Source of the DNA: Pseudomonadota bacterium
GTDB taxonomy: Bacteria; Pseudomonadota; Alphaproteobacteria; Rhodospirillales; Magnetospirillaceae
Length of the DNA: 64,000 nucleotides
Assembly (NCBI GenBank): GCA_021847015.1
Contig: JAJZVW010000013.1
Span: forward strand, 39,082 to 103,081
Direction of reading: 5' to 3'
This document shows positions 1 to 8,166 of the stretch, one piece after another; the stretch's first letter is position 1, and each line of letters opens with the position of its first letter. The notes under the pieces were generated by a model. The model saw nothing but the letters and a program-made list of their open reading frames with translations. It made no database searches and was not told the DNA's origin. The position numbers and the translations under genes are program-made.

Positions 1-96
1 CCAGCCGCTGGCGAGAATGCCGAGCAACGCCGCGATCGCCAGGGTGACGATCGCCTGCTTCACCGACAGACGATCGAAGGGGCGGACATCGACCAT
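1..96 (-). CDS. N-terminal fragment of a putative inner-membrane protein (runs off window)
   Basis: An open frame of 32 codons begins with ATG at 94-96 and continues beyond the left edge. The visible peptide starts MVDVRPFDRLSVKQ and then enters a hydrophobic stretch (AIVTLAIAALLGILASG), as in the first membrane segment of a sensor or signalling protein. It lies divergent to the diguanylate cyclase at 330. The Shine-Dalgarno is poor (GAGAGG almost touching the ATG). The function cannot be told from 32 residues. Confidence 0.5.
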   Translation of the reverse strand, partial: MVDVRPFDRLSVKQAIVTLAIAALLGILASGW

Positions 97-329
97 GCCT
101 CTCACGGACGGTGGTACTGGGGCGTTGCGGGAATCGTGCACGGGCTTCGGGTCCAGGGCGGCGACGGGCAGTAATCATCGCATGAAACCGGCGGGTGCCC
201 AAGGGGGCGCGCCCGCCGTCAGATGCCGTGCCGGCACGTCGCCGCCGCCCAAAAGATCCAAGGGTTGAACAATCCTTCGGCGCGCGCTACGCCTATCCCT
301 TGCGGGGACCCGCGGGGAGGCCGGGTGAG

Positions 330-2081
330 ATGAGCGGCACGGACGACAACATCATCGACTTCGCTCACGAGCGGCGTCGGCGCGGACCGCGCTTCAACGG
401 CGGACTGATGCAGGTCCTGGAAGTGTCGCGGGACTTGGTATGCCTGTGCCGCGACAGCGTCATCATGGCCATCAACGGCGCCGGCGTGCGCCTGTTGGGG
501 GCGGGCTCCAGCGAAGCGTTGCGCGGGCGGCGCCTGGCCGAATTCATCCTTCCCGAATACGGCCATGTCCTCGACATGTTCCTATCGGGCCGGACGAGCG
601 AGGACCAGCCGGTGGCCACCCGGCTTTTGGGCATGGACCAGACCATCAGGGATGTCGAGCTTCAGGTCTTCCGCGCGCGGGAAATCGCGCCGGACGCCAC
701 CGTCGTCGTCGGCCGGATCGTGTCCCGCGCCTTGCCCGGCGAGGGGGACGCGCAGGCGGTCGACTATGCGCCGCCGCCGTTTTTCATCCTCGCCGACCGG
801 GCCATGAACCTCGTCTGCCACGTGATCGACGGAACCGTCCGCTACCTGAACGCGGCGGGCGCGGCCATCCTGGGGGTCGCGGGCGCCGGCACCCTGGTGG
901 GGCACCCCCTCGCCGCCCTGTTCCATCCCGACCAGGCCCGCCGCATCGCCCCCGGCGGCCTCGCCGCCCTGACGCAGGAGGGACGCGAGGTGCCTATGCG
1001 GCTGATGCGCCGGGACGGGGATACCGTCAACGCCCTGGTCAGGTTCAGCCGCGTGCCGTCCCGTCACCGCATGGAGGTGATGATCGAGGCCCGAGACCTC
1101 GGAGCCGACGGCGAGGCCCTTACGGCTCTGCTCCAGCAGGCGGAAACCTTGGAAATGCGAGTCGTGCAGCGCACCCGCGAGCTTGCCGAGCAGCGCGCGC
1201 TGGCGGAGGAGCGCAAACTGGCCGCCGACGCGGCGCGGCGCTTCGCCGAGGACCTCATCGACACGATGCCCTCGCCGATCTGGTACAAGGACGCCCGCGG
1301 CCGATTCGAAACCACCAACCGGGCCTTCCGCGAGATGTTCGGCGACGATCCCGCCCGCATGGCCGAACGCATGCCGGACGAAGACGCCGCCACGGACGCG
1401 ACGCTGCTGTCCGGGGACGGCGCGCCGACGGTCTTCGAGGCATCCCTATCCGCCCCCGATGGCGGACGGCGCGAAGTGCAGGTCAGCAAGAGCGCCTATC
1501 TCGACACGGAGGGAAGACCCGTGGGGGTGATCGGGATGATCGCCGACATCACCGAACGGAAGGCGATGGAACGGGAACTGCTCCGGCTCGCCACCACCGA
1601 CCCGCTCACCGGCGCGCTGAACCGCCGCCAGTTGCTGGCCATGGCGGAAAGCGAGCTCGCCCGCGCCGTCCGCCACGAGAAGCTCCTGTCGGTCATCATG
1701 TGCGACATCGACCACTTCAAGCGGATCAACGACGCCTGCGGCCATGCCATCGGCGACGAAGCCCTCAAGGCGGCGGCGGCGGCGTGCCGCCTGGCCCTGC
1801 GCGACCACGACGTGTTCGGCCGGCTGGGCGGCGAGGAATTCGCGATCCTGCTCCCCGAAACCGGCCTGCAAGGAGCCGTGGAGGTGGCCGAACGCCTGCG
1901 CGCCAGACTCGCCGGCCTTTGCCTGTCCCCGCCCGGGCACCCGCCGCTGGGCTTGACGGCCAGCTTCGGCGTCGCCAGCCGCGGCTCCGCGGACGATGAC
2001 GTCAACGCTCTGCTGGGCCGCGCCGACGCGGCGCTCTACCGCGCCAAAGCCGCCGGACGGGATCGGGTCGAGCGGGAATGA
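330..2081 (+). CDS. PAS-PAS-PAS-GGDEF diguanylate cyclase
   Basis: Predicted 583-aa cytoplasmic diguanylate cyclase making c-di-GMP from two GTP. Two PAS-like regions (about 27-130 and 150-250) are followed by a coiled-coil linker (about 258-300), a third PAS (about 300-410) and a C-terminal GGDEF domain (about 420-583). The active-site motif is intact (GGEEF, 500-504). An RDHD sequence five residues upstream matches the RxxD inhibitory I-site, so product feedback is likely. No membrane segment is seen. The ATG at 330 was chosen over an upstream in-frame start at 195 because it follows a GGGGAGG ribosome site by about 10 nt and begins the folded part. No EAL domain is present; the signal sensed is unknown. 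Confidence 0.9.
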   Translation: MSGTDDNIIDFAHERRRRGPRFNGGLMQVLEVSRDLVCLCRDSVIMAINGAGVRLLGAGSSEALRGRRLAEFILPEYGHVLDMFLSGRTSEDQPVATRLLGMDQTIRDVELQVFRAREIAPDATVVVGRIVSRALPGEGDAQAVDYAPPPFFILADRAMNLVCHVIDGTVRYLNAAGAAILGVAGAGTLVGHPLAALFHPDQARRIAPGGLAALTQEGREVPMRLMRRDGDTVNALVRFSRVPSRHRMEVMIEARDLGADGEALTALLQQAETLEMRVVQRTRELAEQRALAEERKLAADAARRFAEDLIDTMPSPIWYKDARGRFETTNRAFREMFGDDPARMAERMPDEDAATDATLLSGDGAPTVFEASLSAPDGGRREVQVSKSAYLDTEGRPVGVIGMIADITERKAMERELLRLATTDPLTGALNRRQLLAMAESELARAVRHEKLLSVIMCDIDHFKRINDACGHAIGDEALKAAAAACRLALRDHDVFGRLGGEEFAILLPETGLQGAVEVAERLRARLAGLCLSPPGHPPLGLTASFGVASRGSADDDVNALLGRADAALYRAKAAGRDRVERE

Positions 2082-2155
2082 GGCGCCATTCCGCTCCTTA
2101 GGAAACCCTGACCGGGGCTGGATCGTTCGTCATCCAGGAGCCCGGCGAGGACTTC

Positions 2156-4033
2156 ATGGCGAACGATGGGACCACCCCGGCGGAACGCGGGGGGCTGCCG
2201 GGGCTGACCCTGGCGGCCGTCGGCGTCGTTTACGGCGACATTGGCACCAGCCCCCTTTACACCCTCCACGCCGCCTTCCAGCCGGCCGGGGGACTCTCCC
2301 CCGGGACGGACGCCGTGCTGGGCGTTCTGTCGCTGGTGGTGTGGTCGCTGATCGTCGTCGTCTCGCTCAAGTACGTGACCCTGGTGATGCGTGCCGACAA
2401 CAAGGGCGAGGGCGGCGTACTCGCGCTGTCGGCGCTGGCGCAGCGCAGTGAAAGGCGCCCCCGTTACGCCATGGTGGCATTGTCCATCGCGGGCGCTGCC
2501 CTGTTCTACGGCGACGGGGTCATCACGCCGGCCATCTCGGTCCTGTCGGCGGCCGAAGGGCTGCACGTCGTCACCCCGCTTTTCGACCGGCTGGTGATAC
2601 CGTTGTCGCTGGCCATCCTGGCCGCCCTGTTCGTCGTTCAGCATTTCGGCACGGGACGGGTGGGCCGTTGGTTCGGCCCGATCATGGTGGTGTGGTTCCT
2701 GGTGGCCGGCGGCCTGGGACTCGCCTCGATCATCCGCACGCCCGACGTCCTGCGCGCCCTGTCGCCGCTCCCGGCGGTGGCGTTCTTTCAAACCCACCAC
2801 TGGCAAGCCTTCCTCGCCCTGGGGGCGGTGGTGCTGGCGGTGACCGGCTGCGAGGCCCTCTACGCCGACATGGGGCATTTCGGCCGCACGCCCATCCGCA
2901 TCGCCTGGTTCGGGCTGGTCCTGCCGGCGCTCGCCTTGAACTATTTCGGTCAGGGGGCGCTGCTGTTGCGCCAGCCCGCCGCCATCAACCCCTTCTTCAT
3001 GCTCGCACCCCGGTGGGCGCTGCTGCCGATGGTGGCCTTGGCCACGCTCGCCACGGTGATCGCGTCCCAAGCGGTGATCTCCGGGGCTTTCTCGATCAGC
3101 CGGCAAGCCACCCAACTGGGCTTCCTGCCGCGCATGCGCGTCCTGCACACCTCGGCCACCGAAACCGGCCAAGTCTACATTCCCCGCGTCAACTGGCTGC
3201 TGATGGCGGCGGTGGTCGGGCTGGTCACGGGTTTCCGCACATCCTCCCACATGGCCGCCGCCTACGGGGTGGCCGCCACCGGCACCATGGCCGTCACCGT
3301 CGTGCTGGCCCACCATGTGGCCCGGCGGACATGGGGATGGACGATGCCGGCGGCCGCGGCGGTCTTCGCCCCCCTGATGCTGGCCGACGCCGCCTTCTTC
3401 GGAGCGAACATCCTGAAGATCGGCTCCGGCGGCTGGTTCCCGATTCTGTTGGCGGCGGGGATTTATTTCATGATCTCGACGTGGCGCCGGGGCCGCTCGG
3501 CGCTGATGAACCGCCTGTACGCCAGGACCATGCCCCTGGACCGCTTCGTCGCCTGGGTGCGCGGCGACAGTATCCGCCGCGTGCCGGGAACGGCCGCCTT
3601 CCTGTCGGGACGGCCCGACGTCGCGCCCCGGTCGCTGATGCAGAACATCGAGCACAACCATGTGCTCCACCGGCGCAATCTGATCGTGACGGTCGAGACC
3701 GAGGACCGCCCCCACGTCTCCGAACACTACCGCCACGACGTCCGCGATTGGGGCGAGGGCGTCTCCTCGGTGCTGCTGCGCTACGGCTTCATGGACCGCA
3801 CGGACGTCCTCGGAGCGCTGGTCGAATGCGGCCTGCTGACCCGGGACGCGGCGATGATGGAGACGTCCTTCTTCCTGTCCCGGGTGACGCCGGTGCCCTC
3901 GGACGAGCCCGACCTGCCGCCGTGGCGGGAAGGGCTGTTCGTGTTTCTCTCCCACGAAGCGGTGTCGGCCACGGAGTTCCTGGGCCTGCCTCCGGGCCGC
4001 GTGATCGAACTCGGCGCGCAGGTGAAGATTTGA
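2156..4033 (+). CDS. kup: Low-affinity potassium uptake protein Kup
   Basis: A 625-aa polytopic inner-membrane protein of the KUP/HAK/KT family, which imports K+ with protons. The family signature GVVYGDIGTSPLYTL lies at about residues 23-37. About twelve hydrophobic segments fill residues 20-450, and a soluble cytoplasmic C-terminal region follows, as usual for Kup. Length is typical (E. coli Kup is 622 aa). The ATG sits about 16 nt after an AGGAG sequence and soon after GAGG. The gene converges on petA with only 9 bp between stop codons. No regulatory element is evident upstream. Confidence 0.95.
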   Translation: MANDGTTPAERGGLPGLTLAAVGVVYGDIGTSPLYTLHAAFQPAGGLSPGTDAVLGVLSLVVWSLIVVVSLKYVTLVMRADNKGEGGVLALSALAQRSERRPRYAMVALSIAGAALFYGDGVITPAISVLSAAEGLHVVTPLFDRLVIPLSLAILAALFVVQHFGTGRVGRWFGPIMVVWFLVAGGLGLASIIRTPDVLRALSPLPAVAFFQTHHWQAFLALGAVVLAVTGCEALYADMGHFGRTPIRIAWFGLVLPALALNYFGQGALLLRQPAAINPFFMLAPRWALLPMVALATLATVIASQAVISGAFSISRQATQLGFLPRMRVLHTSATETGQVYIPRVNWLLMAAVVGLVTGFRTSSHMAAAYGVAATGTMAVTVVLAHHVARRTWGWTMPAAAAVFAPLMLADAAFFGANILKIGSGGWFPILLAAGIYFMISTWRRGRSALMNRLYARTMPLDRFVAWVRGDSIRRVPGTAAFLSGRPDVAPRSLMQNIEHNHVLHRRNLIVTVETEDRPHVSEHYRHDVRDWGEGVSSVLLRYGFMDRTDVLGALVECGLLTRDAAMMETSFFLSRVTPVPSDEPDLPPWREGLFVFLSHEAVSATEFLGLPPGRVIELGAQVKI

Positions 4034-4042
4034 CCCTCCCGC

Positions 4043-4633
4043 TCACATGCTCCGACTGGCGGCCTTGGGGCCCCCTTTCGCACCGATCCGCAAGGTGTGG
4101 ACATCGACGAACTGGTAATGGGGCACGTACAGGTTCAACGGCGCCGGCCCTCTGCGGATGCGGGCCGAGGTGTCGTAGACGGAACCGTGGCAGGGGCAGA
4201 ACCAGCCGCCCCATTCGCCGCGCGGATCGGTGGGCTTCTGCCCCAGCGGAATGCAGCCGAGATGGGTGCAGATGCCGATGACCACCAGCCATTCGGGCGT
4301 CACCACCCGTTCCGCATCCGTCTGGGGATCGCGCAGGTCGGCGACCTTGATGTCCTCGGCCTCCTGGATTTCCTTGGGCGTGCGCCGCGCCACGAACACC
4401 GGCCGGCCGCGCCACCGGACGGTGATGCGCTGGCCGACCGTCATCGGCGCGAGATCGACGTCGGTGGTCGATGTCGCCAGCACGTCGGCCGACGGATTCA
4501 TGAAGTCGATGAACGGCCAGCAGGCCAAGGCCGCGCCCAGCCCGGCCGTGGCGACGGTGGCGTAGACCAGGAAATCGCGGCGGGTCGCCTCGGCGGAAGC
4601 GTCCTTGGACGCCTGGGGCGCGGATTCGGGCAT
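4043..4633 (-). CDS. petA: Rieske iron-sulfur subunit of the cytochrome bc1 complex
   Basis: A 196-aa Rieske [2Fe-2S] protein of ubiquinol-cytochrome c reductase. The N-terminus carries a twin-arginine signal/anchor (TRRDFL followed by a hydrophobic segment near residues 15-45), expected to be inserted by Tat with the cluster domain in the periplasm. Both cluster-binding loops are intact: CTHLGC and CPCHGS, separated by the GEWGGWF spacer typical of bc1 Rieske proteins. The chosen ATG (4631-4633) gives a normal family length; the open frame upstream lacks a sensible start. In most Proteobacteria petA leads a petABC operon, but here the next gene downstream is the convergent kup, so cytochrome b and c1 must be encoded elsewhere. 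Confidence 0.92.
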   Translation of the reverse strand: MPESAPQASKDASAEATRRDFLVYATVATAGLGAALACWPFIDFMNPSADVLATSTTDVDLAPMTVGQRITVRWRGRPVFVARRTPKEIQEAEDIKVADLRDPQTDAERVVTPEWLVVIGICTHLGCIPLGQKPTDPRGEWGGWFCPCHGSVYDTSARIRRGPAPLNLYVPHYQFVDVHTLRIGAKGGPKAASRSM

Positions 4634-4696
4634 GATGGACGACCTCGCGTGGCTGGATGCCTTGCGGGACAAGTGGGAAACCGGCCGCGCCGCCGC

Positions 4697-4715
4697 TCCC
4701 TGTGCCAACGGGGGT
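4697..4715. repeat. Short GC-rich hairpin repeat (partner at 7470)
   Basis: The sequence CCCTGTGCCAACGGGGGT (near 4698-4715) matches 16 of 18 positions with the reverse complement of 7470-7487. Both copies are intergenic and can form a C-run/G-run hairpin. They lie upstream of petA and downstream of the NDUFA9-like gene. The role is unknown. Confidence 0.4.
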
Positions 4716-4829
4716 CCGCCAAAAACCCCGGCCTTCCCTTTCGATCCGATGCGCCCCCAATCCGATGGCCTAGAGCCCGAGGCGGCCACGCCCTTGTGCC
4801 TTACCTCTTTTGTCTGTAGGCTCCCCGTC

Positions 4830-5360
4830 ATGAGGAGCATTGCCGTCCGGATTGCCGTCGTGTCCGTCGCGACCCTGCTGATCGCCGGGTGCAATCGGAC
4901 CAACCTTCCCCCCGTGCAGAGCGATTCCCAGGTTCCCAACGCCCAGTTGGTCACCGACATTCCCATTCCGTCCGACGCGACCATGGATAACCAGAGGTCG
5001 CTGATCCTGTCCGATCGCGACCACTGGACCGGCCGGGTGGTGATGCGGTTCTGGCAGGGCGCGGCGGAGCTGACGGCCTTCTACCAGAGCCAGATGCCGG
5101 CGTTCGGCTGGGAACCGGTGATGAGCGTGACGTCGGACGTCAGCGTCCTCAGTTACGTCCGCAGCGACCGCGCGGCGACCGTCCAGATCGAGAAGTCGTT
5201 CCTGGGCCTGAGCACCACCGTCTCGGTGACGGTGGCCCCCCGCCAGGCGGGCAGTGCCGCGGCCGGATGGGGCAACGGCAGCGGCACCGCCGACGCCGCC
5301 ACCGCTCCCGCGGCGGCATCCCGTCCGCAGGTGCAGACGGACGCGCCGTCCCGGCCATGA
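4830..5360 (+). CDS. Putative lipoprotein of unknown function
   Basis: A 176-aa protein with a lipoprotein signal: basic start MRSIAVR, hydrophobic core, then the lipobox LIAGC with the acylated cysteine at residue 21. The mature part has an alpha/beta-looking region (about 45-145, including SDRDHWTGRVVMRFWQ) and a low-complexity Ala/Pro-rich tail. No family was recognised. The ATG at 4830 was chosen because it places the signal peptide at the N-terminus; the open frame extends 75 codons further upstream with no signal. The gene is divergent from petA and precedes the heat-shock pair. Location is inferred to be the outer or inner membrane facing the periplasm. Confidence 0.75.
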   Translation: MRSIAVRIAVVSVATLLIAGCNRTNLPPVQSDSQVPNAQLVTDIPIPSDATMDNQRSLILSDRDHWTGRVVMRFWQGAAELTAFYQSQMPAFGWEPVMSVTSDVSVLSYVRSDRAATVQIEKSFLGLSTTVSVTVAPRQAGSAAAGWGNGSGTADAATAPAAASRPQVQTDAPSRP

Positions 5361-5402
5361 CGGATCGGCGGGGACGGGCGGAACGCGCCTGCCCCGCATC
5401 AT

Positions 5403-5430
5403 CTTGACGAAATGGCGTTTCCCCCCAAAT
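5403..5430 (+). promoter_or_regulatory. Putative sigma32 (RpoH) heat-shock promoter of the hsp20 gene
   Basis: CTTGACG (5403-5409), a 13-bp spacer and CCCCAAAT (5423-5430) closely fit the classical heat-shock promoter pattern CTTGAAA-N11-15-CCCCATnT. It sits about 117 nt upstream of the small heat-shock protein start, where such a promoter is expected. Confidence 0.6.
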
Positions 5431-5476
5431 AGTGAACGAAGGATCGACGCGTGCGCGGCCGTAACCGCGGCGCGAG

Positions 5477-5536
5477 ACCCGAAACCGGGTGCCGATGTCC
5501 GGGCCCATGTCCGTTTCTCGCTCGCGACCGAGGAGG
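5477..5536 (+). promoter_or_regulatory. Possible RNA thermometer in the hsp20 5' leader
   Basis: Two hairpins precede the start codon. The first is ACCCG-AAAC-CGGGT (5477-5490). In the second, UUUCUCG (5514-5520) can pair with CGAGGAG (5529-5535) across an 8-nt loop, using G-U wobbles, and masks most of the GAGGAGG ribosome site (5530-5536). A weak wobble-containing stem over the ribosome site is the hallmark of ROSE/fourU thermometers, which control small heat-shock genes in Alphaproteobacteria. Pairing was judged by eye. Confidence 0.45.
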
Positions 5537-5547
5537 ACGACGTAAAG

Positions 5548-6033
5548 ATGACCCGCCTGTCCGTATTCAACAGCCCGCTGCTGCTCGGCTTCGACCATTT
5601 CGAGCGCATTCTCGACCGGGTCGCGAAGACCTCGGCCGAGGGCTATCCCCCTTACAACATCGAGCAGATCGGCGACAACGGCCTGCGGATAACCCTGGCC
5701 GTGGCCGGATTTTCCATGGACGACCTGTCGGTCGGCCTGGAGGACAACCAGCTCGTCATCCGCGGCCGGCAGGGCGAGGAGGACGGAACCCGGGTGTTCC
5801 TGCATCGGGGCATCGCCGCCCGCCAGTTCCAGCGCGGTTTCGTACTCGCGGAGGGAATCGAGGTGAAGGGCGCGGCATTGGACAACGGTCTGCTCCACAT
5901 CGACCTCGTCCGCCAGGTGCCCGAACCGCGGGTCCGGTCCATCCCCATCCAGGGCAAGGCCGCCGCCGGCGCGTCACCCGACGCCATCGCGGTCGCCGAA
6001 AGCCGCAGCCCGTCCCGCGGACGCGGCCAATGA
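5548..6033 (+). CDS. Small heat shock protein, Hsp20/alpha-crystallin family (IbpA-like)
   Basis: A 161-aa ATP-independent holdase chaperone. Residues about 35-130 form the alpha-crystallin domain, with the typical start YPPYNIEQIGDNGLRITLAVAGF and the strand segment GLLHIDLVR. The N-terminus (SPLLLGFDHFERIL) resembles the IbpA/HspA class used by rhizobia and other Alphaproteobacteria. The C-terminal region carries RSIPIQ, an I-x-I-like motif used for oligomer assembly. The ATG follows a strong AGGAGG by 11 nt. The gene is followed by a DUF1150 gene 14 nt downstream, a standard alphaproteobacterial pairing. Heat induction is suggested by the promoter and leader described separately. Confidence 0.92.
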   Translation: MTRLSVFNSPLLLGFDHFERILDRVAKTSAEGYPPYNIEQIGDNGLRITLAVAGFSMDDLSVGLEDNQLVIRGRQGEEDGTRVFLHRGIAARQFQRGFVLAEGIEVKGAALDNGLLHIDLVRQVPEPRVRSIPIQGKAAAGASPDAIAVAESRSPSRGRGQ

Positions 6034-6047
6034 AGGAGGGCGGAAAA

Positions 6048-6275
6048 ATGAACAGCAGTCCGAACGGGATGCCGGCGATGCGCGACATGTCGACCACCGA
6101 TTTCGCCGCCTGGGGCGTGCCCGACGTGGCCTTCGTCAAGCGCGTGATGGTCGACGATTCCGAAGGGTGGTCCATCCATGCCGCCGACGGCACCCAGATG
6201 GGCTTGGCGCCCACCCGCGACGTCGCCTTCGCGGCGATCCGCCAGCACGATCTCGAACCGGTGAGCGTGCACTGA
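6048..6275 (+). CDS. DUF1150 family protein
   Basis: A 75-aa protein of the DUF1150 family, usually found directly after an hsp20 gene in Alphaproteobacteria. Family features visible are the DFAAWGVPDVAFVKRV segment and the compact C-terminal half (GWSIHAADGTQMGLAPTRDVAFAAIRQHDL). The function is unknown. The start is set by an AAGGAGGG site overlapping the hsp20 stop codon, so the two are translated from one message. A strong terminator follows. Confidence 0.88.
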   Translation: MNSSPNGMPAMRDMSTTDFAAWGVPDVAFVKRVMVDDSEGWSIHAADGTQMGLAPTRDVAFAAIRQHDLEPVSVH

Positions 6276-6301
6276 TCCCTCTCGCTCCGGCCCGCAAACG
6301 G

Positions 6302-6336
6302 AACGGCGGCCCTGCGGCCGCCGTTTTCCGTTTTTG
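6302..6336 (+). terminator. Intrinsic terminator after hsp20-DUF1150
   Basis: A perfect 10-bp GC-rich stem (AACGGCGGCC / GGCCGCCGTT) with a CTGC loop (6302-6325) is followed by the T-rich tract TTCCGTTTTTG. It closes the heat-shock unit 26 nt after its last stop codon. Confidence 0.85.
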
Positions 6337-6447
6337 CGGCCTTTCGGCAATCGCATGACGGCGCCGGCCGGCCGATCATGCGGCGCCGGTTGCCCTTGAC
6401 GCCGGAACCGTCTAGCTTTTCTGCCGAAGAACGCGGGAGGGATCGGG

Positions 6448-7467
6448 ATGGACCGGCGGCTGGTAACGGTGTTCGGCGGATCGGGCTTCATCGGCCGGCA
6501 TCTGGTGCGCCGCCTTGCGGCCGAGGGCTGGGTGATACGGGTGGCGGTACGCGATCCCGTCGCCGCCGAGTTCCTGCGGCCCATGGGCGATGTCGGCCAG
6601 ATCGTGCCGGTCCGCGCCGACATCACCGACGAGGCCGTGGTCCAGGCCGCCGTCCACGGCGCCGAGGCGGTCGTCAACCTGGTCGGAATCCTCCATGCGC
6701 GCGGGCGCCAGAGCTTCGAGCGCATCCACCATCGCGGCGCGGCGACCATCGCCGCGGCGGCCAAGGCCGCCGGGGTACACCGCCTGGTCCACGTGTCGGC
6801 GCTGGGCGCCGACCGGGCATCGGCCTCCGCCTATGCCCGGTCGAAGGCGGCCGGCGAGGACGCGGTGATGGCGGCCTTTCCGGGCGCCACCATCCTGCGG
6901 CCCAGCGTGGTGTTCGGACCCGAGGACGATTTCTTCAATCGGTTCGCCCGCCTGGCGGCACTGTCGCCGGTACTGCCGGTCTACACGGACGGCGCCTTCC
7001 ATCCGCGCCTGGAGCACGGCGGGCTTGGCATCGACCTGTTCGGCACGGGCGGGCCGGTCTTCCAGCCGGTGTGGGTGGGCGACGTGGCGTCGGCCATCGT
7101 CAAGGCCATCGACGATCCCGCCTGCGCCGGCCGCATCTTCGAGCTTGGCGGGCCGCGGCGCTACTCGCTCAAGGAGATCTTCGAGCTGATCCTGCGCGAC
7201 ACGGGCCGGCACAACCTGCTCGTGCCCATGCCGTTCTGGGTGGCCGCGATGCAGGCCGCGCTCCTGCAATTCCTGCCCAAACCGCCGCTGACGCCCGATC
7301 AGGTGCGGCTGCTCCGGATCGACAACGTCGTCCGCGGCGGCAAACCCGGGCTGGCGGATCTGGGTATCGCCCCCACCGCCGCCGAGGCCATCCTGCCAAC
7401 CTATCTCGGCCGCTATCGCAAGAAGGGGGAGCGTGCCCGGACGGGGCAGCCGGGAATCGGTGCCTGA
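6448..7467 (+). CDS. NAD(P)-binding protein, complex I NDUFA9-like family
   Basis: A 339-aa atypical short-chain dehydrogenase. The N-terminal Rossmann motif GGSGFIGRHL (residues 10-19) binds NAD(P). The remainder resembles the NDUFA9/NAD-dependent epimerase group (LVGIL, the YARSKAAGE region and a distinctive C-terminal PMPFWVAAMQAALLQFLP segment). In mitochondria and some Alphaproteobacteria such proteins associate with NADH:ubiquinone oxidoreductase; a general epimerase/dehydratase is the alternative. A YxxxK-like pair (YARSK) is present. The ATG follows GGGAGGGATCGGG. No nuo genes are nearby, so the complex I link rests on family resemblance only. Confidence 0.85.
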   Translation: MDRRLVTVFGGSGFIGRHLVRRLAAEGWVIRVAVRDPVAAEFLRPMGDVGQIVPVRADITDEAVVQAAVHGAEAVVNLVGILHARGRQSFERIHHRGAATIAAAAKAAGVHRLVHVSALGADRASASAYARSKAAGEDAVMAAFPGATILRPSVVFGPEDDFFNRFARLAALSPVLPVYTDGAFHPRLEHGGLGIDLFGTGGPVFQPVWVGDVASAIVKAIDDPACAGRIFELGGPRRYSLKEIFELILRDTGRHNLLVPMPFWVAAMQAALLQFLPKPPLTPDQVRLLRIDNVVRGGKPGLADLGIAPTAAEAILPTYLGRYRKKGERARTGQPGIGA

Positions 7468-7469
7468 CA

Positions 7470-7491
7470 CCCCCATTGGTACAGGGGGGGG
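7470..7491. repeat. C-run/G-run hairpin, partner of the repeat at 4697
   Basis: CCCCC (7470-7474) faces a run of eight G (7484-7491) across a 9-nt loop, immediately after the stop codon of the NDUFA9-like gene. Its reverse complement matches 4698-4715 at 16 of 18 positions. There is no T-tract, so it is not a classical terminator. Confidence 0.4.
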
Positions 7492-7566
7492 CGGCCTGCG
7501 CGCCCTTTCCAATGCCCCTTCCCGTCCTAAATGACAGAGGACGTTCAACCACGTTGCGGTCGCGCG

Positions 7567-8160
7567 ATGTCCCGCCTTGGCGCCCTCACCCTGGTGCTGC
7601 TGCTGGCCGCCTGCGGCCCCACGCCGTTCACGGCCGACGTCACCCGCTTCACCACACTTCCCGCGACGGACGGAGCCCGCAGCTTCACGATCCTGCCCGA
7701 CCCGGCGCAGAAGGGAAGCCTGGAATTCCAGCAATACGCCAATCTGGTGGCCGAGCAGTTGGCCTTGCGCGGCTGGCGGCCGGTCCCGGCCAGCGCCGAT
7801 GCCCAAGCGGTGGTGTTCATCCACTGGGGTGTGGGTGCCCCACGAACGGTGGCGTGGGAGAGTCCGGCGGCGATGTGGACCGGCTGGGGACCGTGGTACG
7901 GAGGGGGAATCTACCAGCCGTTCCCCTATTACCAGACCGAGGTGACGACCACGTGGCCGCAATGGCTGTCGCTGGAAATCCTCGACGGCCCTACTTGGCG
8001 GGCCGGGACGCGCATGACCCTGTTCGAAGGCAAGGCGGTCACCGAGAGCGGGCGCCCCATGATCAATCCCAACCTGCCTTACCTCGTCCGGGCCATTTTC
8101 TCCGGCTTCCCCGGGATAAGCGGCCACACGGTGAAAGTGGAGATCCCCCCGTCGCAGTGA
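7567..8160 (+). CDS. DUF4136-type lipoprotein
   Basis: A 197-aa lipoprotein. A short signal peptide ends in LLAAC with the acylated cysteine at residue 16. The mature part resembles the DUF4136 family: VTRFTTLP near the start, RSFTILP, YANLVAEQLALRGWRPV, and a Tyr/Trp/Gly/Pro-rich loop (GWGPWYGGGIYQPFPYY). These are surface or periplasmic proteins of unknown function. The ATG at 7567 was chosen over one at 7531 because it puts the signal peptide first. No clear operon partner; the cytochrome gene converges on it with a 6-bp gap. Confidence 0.8.
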   Translation: MSRLGALTLVLLLAACGPTPFTADVTRFTTLPATDGARSFTILPDPAQKGSLEFQQYANLVAEQLALRGWRPVPASADAQAVVFIHWGVGAPRTVAWESPAAMWTGWGPWYGGGIYQPFPYYQTEVTTTWPQWLSLEILDGPTWRAGTRMTLFEGKAVTESGRPMINPNLPYLVRAIFSGFPGISGHTVKVEIPPSQ

Positions 8161-8166
8161 CGACGC

